Assembly (NCBI GenBank): GCA_003313425.1
Contig: NHZP01000004.1
Span: 1 to 64,000 of the forward strand
Direction of reading: 5' to 3'
DNA: 64,000 bases
From: Pseudopyrenochaeta lycopersici
Lineage: Eukaryota; Ascomycota; Dothideomycetes; Pleosporales; Pseudopyrenochaetaceae
Shown: positions 13,306-22,293 of the stretch, piece after piece
Layout: the number at the start of each line of letters is the position of its first letter
Numbering within the stretch: position 1 is the first letter of the stretch
Notes under the pieces: generated by a model
Told to the model about the DNA's origin: nothing
The model's input: only the letters and a program-made list of their open reading frames with translations
The model's database searches: none
Translations under genes and position numbers: made by a program

Positions 13306-13620
13306 CTAGCTAAACCAAGTACATAATCCTACTGTCACGGGGTCGAAAACCCATTCTGCAGCCCATTCCTCCGTAGCCCGAGTTGCTTTCTCTGATGCGT
13401 TATTTTGACCCCAACTAGTATATTGATTGGTGTATTTAGTTCGGGTGGCGCTGGCAAAGGGGCGCAGGCCGCCCACTAACAATGGACGGAAACTTTGTGT
13501 CGGATATTGTAGTAGACCGTGACTGGAGACACGTTGCACAGTATGAGAAGCGGGCTCTAATCGCGTACCCATCAGGCGACTTATTGTTCTATCATTAGAA
13601 CGGCACTCTCGAGACTCCAC
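13306..13620 (-). CDS. Unrecognised small ORF, 104 aa, doubtful
   Basis: This is an ATG-to-stop frame on the minus strand, about 200 bp upstream of the divergently oriented HET gene. The product has Arg/Ser/Thr-rich composition, one pair of Trp near the C-terminus (EEWAAEWVF) and no signal peptide or motif that I recognise. It may be a fragment of a larger broken gene or a chance frame in GC-balanced DNA. Confidence 0.2.
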   Translation of the reverse strand: MESRECRSNDRTISRLMGTRLEPASHTVQRVSSHGLLQYPTQSFRPLLVGGLRPFASATRTKYTNQYTSWGQNNASEKATRATEEWAAEWVFDPVTVGLCTWFS

Positions 13621-13775
13621 CTAGAAATGTATGATTGATAAGTCGTACTAAAGCGGAAAAACGTGCAGATGTGCAAATAATAACATTAGGGACCGTGCTT
13701 ACTTTACACGAGCTACTTTAGTAGTGCGACCCTGTAGTATATTAGACAGTGGCCTTCCCAGCAAATAACTGTTTT

Positions 13776-13801
13776 CTTTCCGCGTACTTCTTTCCGCGTA
13801 C
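13776..13801 (+). promoter_or_regulatory. Direct repeat in the HET gene promoter
   Basis: Two perfect copies of CTTTCCGCGTAC (13776-13787 and 13790-13801) are separated by TT, 20 bp upstream of the HET gene ATG. The spacing suggests a paired protein-binding site or start-site element. No known factor is assigned. The close distance to the ATG also allows it to lie within the 5' UTR. Confidence 0.35.
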
Positions 13802-13821
13802 GATAATCTGGTCGGAGAGAA

Positions 13822-13878
13822 ATGGCTAACATAACGGAGGCTGATGTATCTCGAAACCGCAGTGACGACTATTTCCAG
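13822..13878 (+). CDS. Exon 1 of the HET gene
   Basis: The 57-nt exon starts at ATG with A at -3 (GAAATGG) and ends CAG followed by GTGAGT, a strong donor. It ends in phase 0, which sets the reading frame for every following three-nucleotide exon. Reading through the donor keeps an open frame only to about 14019, the unspliced form. Confidence 0.75.
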
Positions 13879-16800
13879 GTGAGTTTAGCGAAGGCTAGGA
13901 GTTGGAATATTGTTCCTGAGTATATTATTATTTTAGGAAGTAAGTGGGGTTCCTCACTAGAAAACGAAGTGACAGCTACTGTACTGATGCTGTTCTCTTG
14001 CGTCGCTATTAGCGAGTAAGTTAAGCCATGCATTCGAGACAGCAATAATTACTGATGCCGTTCTCTTGCGTCGCTATTAGGAGGTAAGTTGAGCCATGCA
14101 TTCAAGATGCAGCAATAGTTACTGATGCTGTTCTCTTGCGTCGCTATTAGGAGGTAAGTCGAGCCATGCATTTAAGATGCAGCGATGGTTACTAATACCG
14201 TTCTCTTTCGCCGCTATTAGGAGGTAAGTCGAGCTATGCATTTAAGGCGGAGCGATAGTTACTAATACCATTCTCTTTCGTCGCTATTAGCGAGTAAGTC
14301 GAGCTATACATTTAAGGCAGCGCAATGGTTACTAATGCCGTTCTCTTTCATCGCTATTAGCGAGTAAGTCGACCCATGCATTTAAGATGCAGTGATAGTT
14401 ACTTATGTCGTTCTCTTGCGTCGCTATTAGCGAGTAAGTCAAGCCATGCATTCGAGACAGCAATAGTGACTGATGCCGTACGCTCGCGTCGCTATTAGGG
14501 TGTAAGTCGGGTCATGCATTCAAGGCGGAGCGATGGTTATTAATGCAGTTTTCTTTTGTCGCTATTAGCGAGTAAGTTGAACCATGCATTCGAGACAGAG
14601 CGATGGTTACTGATACCGTTCTCTTGCGTCGCTATTAGGAGGTAAGTCGAGCCATGCATTTAAGATGCAGCGATGGTTACTAATACCGTTCTCTTTCGCC
14701 GCTATTAGGAGGTAAGTTAAGCTATGTATTTAAGGCGGAGTAATAGTTACTAATACTATTCTCTTTCATCGCTATTAGCTAGTAAGTCAAGCTATACATT
14801 TAAGGCAGCGTAATAGTTACTAATAGCGTTCTCTTTTACTGCTATTAGAAAGTAAGTCGAGCTATGCATTTAAGATGCAGCGATAGTTACTAATACTGTT
14901 CTCTTACGTCGCTATTAGTTAGTAAGTCGAGCCATACATTTAAGATGCAGCAATAGTTACTAATGCTGTTCTCTTTCATCGCTATTAGCTAGTAAGTCGA
15001 GCTATACATTTAAGGTAGCGCAATAGTTACTAATGGCGTTCTCTTTCGCCGCTATTAGCGAGTAAGTTAAGCTATGCCTTTAAGATAGAGCGATAGTTAC
15101 TAATGCTGTTCTTGCGTTGCTATTAGGAGGTAAGTTAAGCTATGCATTTAAGATGCAGCAATAGTTACTAATGCTGTTCTCTTTTATTGCTATTAGCTAG
15201 TAAGTTAAGCTATACATTTAAGGCAGCGCAATAGTTACTAATGCTGTTCTCTTTCGCTACTATTAGGAGGTAAGTTAAGCTATATATTAAAGGCGGAGCG
15301 ATAGTTACTAATACTATTCTCTTATATCGCTATTAGTTAGTAAGTTAAGCTATGTATTTAAGATATAGTAATAGTTACTAATACTGTTCTCTTTCATTAC
15401 TATTAGCTAGTAAGTTAAGCTATATATTTAAGGCAGCGTAATAGTTACTAATAGCGTTCTCTTTTACCGCTATTAGCAAGTAAGTTAAGCTATGCATTTA
15501 AGATAGAGTAATAGTTACTAATACTATTCTCTTACATTACTATTAGGAGGTAAGTTAAGCTATGTATTTAAGATACAGTAATAGTTACTAATGCTATTCT
15601 CTTTTATTACTATTAGCGAGTAAGTTAAGCTATATATTTAAGGCAGCGTAATAGTTACTAATAGCGTTCTCTTTTACTACTATTAGCAAGTAAGTTAAGC
15701 TATATATTTAAGATAGAGCGACAGTTACTAATACTGTTCTCTTACGTCGCTATTAGGAGGTAAGTTAAGCTATACATTTAAGATGTAGTAATAGTTACTA
15801 ATACTATTCTCTTTTATTACTATTAGCTAGTAAGTTAAGCTATGTATTTAAGGCAGAGCAATAGTTACTAATGCCGTTCTCTTTCGCCGCTATTAGCTAG
15901 TAAGTTAAGCTATATATTTAAGGCAGCGTAATAGTTACTAATGCCGCTCTCTTGCGTTGCTATTAGCGAGTAAGTTAAGCTATACATTTAATATGCAGTA
16001 ATAGTTACTAATACTGTTCTCTTTTATCGCTATTAGGAAGTAAGTTAAGTAATACATTTAAGGCGGAGTAATAGTTACTAATGCTGTTCTCTTTTATTAC
16101 TATTAGATAGTAAGTTAAGCTATAGATTTAAGACAGAGCAATAGTTACTAATGCCGTTCTCTTGCGTCGCTATTAGGAGGTAAGTTAAGCTATGCATTCA
16201 AGGTAGAGCGATGGTTACTAATGCCGTTCTCTTGCATCGCTATTAGTTTGTAAGTTAAGCTATACATTCAAGACAGAGCGATGGTTACTAATACTGCTCT
16301 CTTTTGCCGCTATTAGGAGGTAAGTCGAGCATGCATTCAAGATAGAGCAATAGCTACTGATGCCGTTCTCTTTCATCGCTATTAGTTTGTAAGTTGAGCC
16401 ATTCATTCAAACAGTAATGGTTACTGATACTGTTCTCTTGCGTCGCTATTAGCGAGTAAGTCAAGCCATTCATTTAAGACAGTAATAGTTACTGATGCTG
16501 TTCTCTTGTGTCGCTATTAGAATGTAAGTTAAGCCATGCATTCAAGGCGGAGTGATGGTTACTAATACCGCTCTCTTACGTCGCTCTTAGTATGTAAGTT
16601 AAGCCATGCATCTAAGACAGTAATAGTTACTAATGCCGTTCTCTTGCGTCGCTATTAGCGAGTAAGACAAGCCATGCATTCGAGATAGCAATAATTACTG
16701 ATGCCGTTCTCTTGCGTCGCTATTAGTTTGTAAGTTGAGCCATTCATTCAAGACAGTAATGGTTACTGATGCCGTTCTCTTGCGTCGCTATTAGCGAGTA

Positions 16801-19800
16801 AGTTAAGCCATGCATTCAAGGCGGAGCGGTGGTTACTAATGCCGTTCTCTTTCATTGCTATTAGCAAGTAAGTCGAGCATGCATTCAAGATAGAGCAATA
16901 GCTACTAATGCCGCTCTCTTTCATCGCTATTAGGAGGTAAGTTGAGCCATGCATTCAAGGTAGAGCGATAGTTACTGATGCCGTTCTCTTGCATCGCTAT
17001 TAGTTTGTAAGTTAAGCTATATATTTAAGACAGAGCGATAGTTACTAATACTGCTCTCTTTCATTGCTATTAGCAAGTAAGTCGAGTATGCATTCAAGAT
17101 AGTGCAATAGCTACTGATGCCGCTCTCTTTCATCGCTATTAGGGTGTAAGTTGAGCCATTTATTCAAGACAGTAATAGTTACTGATGCCGCTCTCTTGCG
17201 TCGCTATTAGCGAGTAAGTCAAGCCATTCATTTAAGACAGTAATAGTCACTAATGCTGTTCTCTTGTGTCGCTATTAGAATGTAAGTTAAGCCATGCATT
17301 CAAGGCGGAGTAATAGTTACTAATACCGCTCTCTTACGTCGCTCTTAGTATGTAAGTTAAGCTATGCATCTAAGACAGTAATAGTTACTAATGCCGTTCT
17401 CTTGCGTCGCTATTAGCGAGTAAGACAAGCCATGCATTCGAGATAGCAATAATTACTAATGCCGTTCTCTTTCGCCGCTATTAGGAGGTAAGTAAAGCCA
17501 TGCATTTAAGATGTAGTAATAGCTACTAATATTATTCTCTTTCATCACTATTAGCGAGTAAGTTAAGCTATACATTTAAGGCAGCGCAATAGTTACTAAT
17601 GCTGTTCTCTTTTATCGCTATTAGCGAGTAAGTTAAGCTATACATTTAAGATGCAGCGATAGTTACTAATACTGTTGTCTTTCGCCGCTATTAGGAGGTA
17701 AGTTAAGCTATATATTTAAGGCGGAGCGATAGTTACTAATGCTAATCTCTTTTATCGCTATTAGATAGTAAGTTAAGCTATACATTTAAGGCGGAGTAAT
17801 AGTTACTAATACTATTCTCTTACGTCGCTATTAGGAGGTAAGTTAAGCTATATATTTAAGATGCAGCGATAGTTACTAATCCCGTTCTCTTTCGCCGCTA
17901 TTAGGAGGTAAGTTAAGCTATACATTTAAGATGTAGTAATAGTTACTAATACTGTCCTCTTTCATTACTATTAGCTAGTAAGTTAAGCTATATATTTAAG
18001 GTAGCGCAATAGTTACTAATAGCGTTCTCTTTTACCGCTATTAGCGAGTAAGTTAAGCTATGCATTTAAGATGCAGTAATAGTTACTAATACTATTCTCT
18101 TACATCGCTATTAGCAAGTAAGTTAAGCTATATATTTAAGATAGAGCGATAGTTACTAATACTGTTCTCTTGCGTTACTATTAGGAGGTAAGTTAAGCTA
18201 TATATTTAAGATGCAGTAATAGTTACTAATATTATTCTCTTTCGCCGCTATTAGGAAGTAAGTTAAGCTATGCATTCAAGACAGAGTAATAGTTACTAAT
18301 GCTATTCTCTTTTACCGCTATTAGAATGTAAATCAAGCCATATATTAAAGACGCAGCAATATTTACTAATGCCGCTCTCTTTCGCCGCTATTAGGAGGTA
18401 AGTAGAGCCATAAATTTAACACAGAGCAATAGTTACTAATGCCGTTCTCTTTCATCGCTATTAGTTTGTAAGTGAAGCCATACATTCAAGACAGAGCGAT
18501 GGCTACTGATACTGCTCTCTCTCATTGCTATTAGTTTGTAAGCCGAGTCATGCAGTCAACAAGGAATGATACAACTGCTGACCTTGTTTTCCAAATCTTC
18601 GTAGTGGGTAAGTTAAGTCATGAAAGGTTTCCTCGCTCGGCGTTGATCGAAACTAAACAAGTACGCAAACAATCATTGGAAGTTTTCTAAGGACGATCTG
18701 TTCGCAACTCGCTTTTGCGAAAACCGTAGAAGATCCGGCATGCTCCCCGAGTATGGACAATCTCAAAACATATGCGAACGCTGCAGCAAAATCAACCTGA
18801 ATGACCCAATTAGTCTGTCTCAGTTGCAGGCCAGAGCAGGCCGTTGCGATCTATGCAACATGCTGTCTCGCTGCCTCGAGCGGCATGGAATAAGTGGGCA
18901 GCAAGAAATTCAGCTCCTCAACAGTCGGCATATTGTGAGAATTTGTGCTATTCCAGGTCGGTTAACAAAACCAGCGGAGCCGCGTATCGAGTTAGGGCTT
19001 CCAGTATTACCAGAGGCCAGCGGTCCATTTTATTTCGAATTACTCCGTGAGTGGCTGCAATCCTGCAATCATGATATAGGCCATAAGCGCTTGGGATGCG
19101 GCAACAATTCCAATGCCGAATTGCCCACTCGAGTCATTGATGTGGGAGATAATAACACCGGTTTTCTGCGCCTTTATCACCCCGACAAGCCTGAAGAGGC
19201 AGAATACATTGCTTTGTCCCATTGCTGGGGGAAACTCCCGCAGGTACTCAAAGACGAATTCTGCACCGTTTCAGCAAACGTCGACAAGAGGAAGCGTGAG
19301 GGAATCAGCATGGATGTCTTGCCGCAGACATTTAAAGATGCGGTTACAGTCACTCGAGAACTCGGCAAACGATACCTCTGGATTGACTCGCTGTGCATCA
19401 TTCAGGACGACCCAAATGACTGGGCCATTGAGTCCAAACGCATGGAGGCTGTCTTTACTAATGCCTACTGCACGATTGCCGCAGACTCGGCGGCAGATTC
19501 TACCGTGGGATTCCTCAAAGAACGGCAGCTGCCACAGTATGTTGAAGTCCCGGACTCTGCGCATGGTCGAATTTACATTTGCGAAGCGATTGATGACTTC
19601 CATCGTGACGTGGAGGAAGGGGTCCTGGCTCAGCGAGCGTGGGTACTACAAGAAAGAGCCCTGTCACGACGAACGATTCATTTCACTACAAACCAGTTAT
19701 ATTGGGAATGTGGTAACGGGGTGCGCTGCGAAACTCTTGCCCATATGCGCAAGTGAGTCCTCTACTATTTGATCTCCATTGATCTCCATTTGCTTGAGCT

Positions 19801-20565
19801 ATCCACTTTGATTCAAAGGTTTAATCGTCTCTAATCTTTAATATCAGTTCGAAATCGCTCTTTTTAAGCGACCCAAAGTTCCCAAAGACCCTCAGAGACC
19901 GTTCTGAGTCTTCTAAAATCGACCTTTTTCAGACTCTCTTTGCGAGCTACTCACGGTTAGGCATTACAAAGAGTGCTGACAGGACCATTGCGATTTCTGG
20001 GCTGGAAAAGCGGCTAGCAGACACCTTTCGAACACAGGGCAGGCACGGCGTCTTCGAAAACTATCTTCACAGAAGCCTCCTATGGGAGCGGTCCGAGGAT
20101 ACTAGGATGAAGCGGATACTGTACCTAACCGATCGGAGGGTACCGTCTTGGTCTTGGATGGCATACCAAGGAGTAATTGACTATGTCGACATTCCGTTTA
20201 ACCGCGTTGAATGGCATAAAGCCGTCCAACTTAGGGGAGACGTCTTAGAGGCTCGGGTGAGAGAGTTCCGGAGTTTGCAGTTAGAACAGAAGGATGGGAA
20301 ATGTGTTATACAGGATGGAACAGCCAGCTCCGGAAAATGGTGGCTGAAATACGACGGAGAAGATAGCGCAGATCTGCAGACGCTTCATGTCGCTGTTATT
20401 GGAAGGGAGAATGGTCAATCAGGCGATGGACGAAGATACTACATACTGGTTGTTAAGCCACGATGCTTGGAAGGATTCCGAACATTCGAGAGGGTTGCTG
20501 TTGGTTGTGTTCCGGAGAAGTTGATATCATTTGAGAGCCAAGAGGTTTGCGGCAAAATATTTTAG
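13822..20565 (+). CDS. HET-domain allorecognition protein with an array of single-codon exons
   Basis: The predicted product is 679 aa. Exons are 13822-13878 (19 codons, starting MANITEADVSRNRSDDYFQ), 68 three-nucleotide exons between 13937 and 18607, 18692-19752, and 19848-20565. All joins keep frame, and introns follow GT...AG with CTRAY branch sites; the last intron (19753-19847) has GTGAGT, CTAAT and CAG. In the protein, residues 20-87 come from the codon array, then two Cys pairs (C115-x2-C118, C139-x2-C142) typical of HET N-termini. The HET domain follows from about residue 259 (YIALSHCWG), with RYLWIDSLCIIQDD in the middle and AWVLQERALSRR near 404. The C-terminal PSWSWM motif is at about 540. 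HET proteins trigger incompatibility cell death after non-self recognition. The HET exons carry no disabling mutation. HET identity is firm; translation of the array is inferred. Confidence 0.8.
13879..13936 (+). other. Intron 1 of the HET gene (58 bp)
   Basis: Begins GTGAGT, has a T-rich tract, and ends TTTTAG directly before the first codon-exon GAA (13937-13939). It is not homologous to the tandem units and probably reflects the ancestral single intron. Confidence 0.65.
13937..18607 (+). repeat. Tandem mini-intron array with 68 hypervariable single-codon exons
   Basis: Every unit is GTAAGT, about 40 bp, TTACTAATG or TTACTGATG (branch site), TTCTCTT, then TATTAG; intron length is mostly 64-67 bp. 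Exactly three bases separate each TAG from the next GTAAG. Triplet start positions: GAG 14081, 14151, 14221, 14639, 14709, 15127, 15267, 15547, 15757, 16177, 16317, 16934, 17485, 17695, 17835, 17905, 18185, 18395; CGA 14013, 14291, 14361, 14431, 14569, 15059, 15617, 15967, 16453, 16659, 16795, 17211, 17417, 17555, 17625, 18045; CTA 14779, 14989, 15197, 15407, 15827, 15897, 17975; TTT 16247, 16386, 16727, 17004, 18465, 18535; CAA 15477, 15687, 16865, 17074, 18115; GAA 13937, 16037, 18255; AAT 16521, 17279, 18325; GGT 14499, 17143; ATA 16107, 17765; TTA 14919, 15337; TAT 16591, 17349; AAA 14849; TGG 18605. None is a stop. Encoded residues: 21 Glu, 16 Arg, 9 Leu, 6 Phe, 5 Gln, few others. Array residues 11-22 read EELKLLRELELL, coiled-coil-like. 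Confidence 0.85.
18538..18604 (+). other. Diverged penultimate array intron (67 bp)
   Basis: It starts GTAAGC and its first bases still resemble the unit (CGAGTCATGCA), but the rest is unrelated. It has CTGAC as branch site, a T-rich tract and CGTAG as acceptor, followed by the TGG codon at 18605-18607. It forms the right border of the homogeneous tandem repeat. Confidence 0.6.
18608..18691 (+). other. Last array intron (84 bp) before the HET-domain exon
   Basis: Begins GTAAGTTAAGTCATG, like the array units, then diverges. CTAAAC is a plausible branch site, and the acceptor is TTCTAAG at 18691. The exon from 18692 is in phase 0 with the codon array and joins the open HET frame 16 codons upstream of the Met at 18740. 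Confidence 0.65.
19753..19847 (+). other. Conventional intron in the HET gene (95 bp)
   Basis: Donor GTGAGT lies after ATG CGC AA, CTAAT is the branch site, and ATATCAG the acceptor. Splicing forms AA+T (Asn) and joins HMR to SKSLFLSDPKF, restoring an uninterrupted frame to the TAG at 20563-20565. Without splicing the frame stops at TGA within the donor. Confidence 0.8.
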
Positions 20566-22281
20566 GGTGTTGCGGCGGTTTAATACTGCTAAAAAGCTCT
20601 ATATGTTGGAGTATAAGCTATACTTTGAAGTGATTTATGTTGTTGATCGGATACTGTATGTGTGCAAAGCGGGGCATGGACGAGACAGGTTCGTAAGAAA
20701 AGCTGGCAAAGGTCTATTCCCTCCTTTAAAGCAGCAGCACTGAAGGTTGTGCAAATGCGGAGTGGCCTTGCTCCGTAAGCATGCTTACGAGCAATACTGA
20801 ACGGTAACAAAAGTGACTTCGCAGCGAACAAGCAGGGTGGCCGACCCGCTCCGGGCCATAACCTTTGCGCCGGAGGCGATGGAATGCAGATATGGCTGGG
20901 GAGAAGAGTGCTGTATACAGCTCTGGATAGTGTAGAATCTTGCCAAGCATGGCGACCATCACAGCGCCGCTAGAAATTTACTCATCCCTCACGAACATAA
21001 ACAACCCAACACTCCTCACGACCCTCACAAAGTCGAACTGAAGCACCTCTCTACGGCCCTAGAGACTGCAGTGCCCATGTAAGGAGCCGCTGGTTGTTTG
21101 ACCGTACGACAGCTGTATCACCAAAACATATCGAGCCCTTCCACCTTCGAATGCGCTTCCAACGACGGCGTTCCAGCAGCGACGCTCAGCCCACTTGCCG
21201 AAGCGTAGGCGCCAATTTCCAGGGCTACAGCACTCTGTCTTCTCTTATACCCCTCTTGTGTCATCGTATTCCCCCTCAACGAGCTGAGATTAGATCTCGG
21301 CTGTTGCTTGGTCTAGGAATCGGCTCGAGTGGGCTTGAGACATGGGCACATGGTGGGCCTAATTAGGTCTTTCGTTCGGTAAGCGGAGGGAACAATAGTG
21401 GGTTTCGGCCATCGAGGTCATCGTGCGTTGGACCGCATGTCAATGTGCGTAGGATAGCTGTGTTGACCGCTGGAAACACGTTGGCTGGCAAGCGCCGTGG
21501 CCGTGCGGATCTTGGCACTGCTCCCAATCCCAAGCCGGATTTAATCATAAACGGGCAATGTTATGTTAGCTTTGACAAAATTGCTCTGATTGGAGGGTTT
21601 TTAACGAAAGTACTGCTCTGGGTGGCGATCGCGCATGAATCCGCGCCTAGATCAGCCCTCACGGCTAATCATGGCTCCTAAGTGTTTCTATTGGATCCCT
21701 AGACGTATACAAAAGCTGCGCATGTGTTGCGATAGATGGAAACGATGGTGGTGGCTCTGTGTTGGGGGAGGTTCGTTATTGCTATGAAGAAGGTCTCCTC
21801 GCGGATCGGAAGGGCAAGCGACTATACGACTGTAATTTTTGTACAGATGCACGTGAATAGGTTCAGGGGTCATCTTAGTATGTAGGTTAAGAGGGGTTTC
21901 AGATTATTAACGGGCGTACAGATTTTTGTATTGCTGCAAAGTCTAAGTACCTACAATTTTGTCCGTTACGGCGGTTGTTCCGTTACGAAGGGATGTACGT
22001 AAGCATATTTGAAGGTGTTAGGGGTGTTTGTGGTTTTCCAAGTTGGATTAACTGTGACATGTTTTGCTAAGGGGTTAATTTTGTTGTAGTTGTAATAGAT
22101 GAAATAAAATGTTGTAAAGAAGCATTTCAATTCTTCAATTATTTGCAAAGACTTCTGTTTTATGTTGCGGCTTAAAATGGCGAGGCCCCTTAGTGCAACG
22201 CCTTTGGTATCAGTTCTTTGATGGCGCGCTTTGTTCTTCTTGTCTGTTGTGCATTTACGCGTCTTGCCCTTGCCTTTGTAA
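20566..22281. other. Intergenic, no supported gene
   Basis: About 1.7 kb of normal-GC DNA between the HET gene and the large RING gene. Several frames of 60-90 codons (for example 21094-21366 + and 21445-21681 +) have no recognisable motif or intron signals and overlap each other on both strands. A 14-bp palindrome GTAAGCATGCTTAC lies near 20775. It may hold the HET 3' UTR and the RING promoter. Confidence 0.4.
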
Positions 22282-22293
22282 TGCTACTTCGCC

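Noticed and set aside
16763..16954. 63-aa minus-strand frame with internal repeat
   Set aside because: It is a shadow of three array units read backwards; the repeat period explains its repeated peptide.
13937..18607. CRISPR-like array or centromeric/telomeric satellite
   Set aside because: Spacers are only 3 nt, the repeats carry eukaryotic splice signals, and the array sits in frame inside a HET gene. A plain intronic minisatellite does not explain a constant 3-nt sense spacer.
19113..19772. 219-aa plus-strand frame overlapping the HET exon
   Set aside because: Out-of-frame shadow. The HET motifs (SHCWG, WIDSLCIIQ, WVLQERALS) are in the other frame.
20775..20789. Palindrome GTAAGCATGCTTAC as terminator or regulatory site
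   Set aside because: Short perfect palindromes of this size occur by chance, and no flanking structure supports a role.
21094..21681. Possible small genes between HET and RING genes
   Set aside because: Overlapping frames on both strands, no motif, no introns or promoter signal I can defend.
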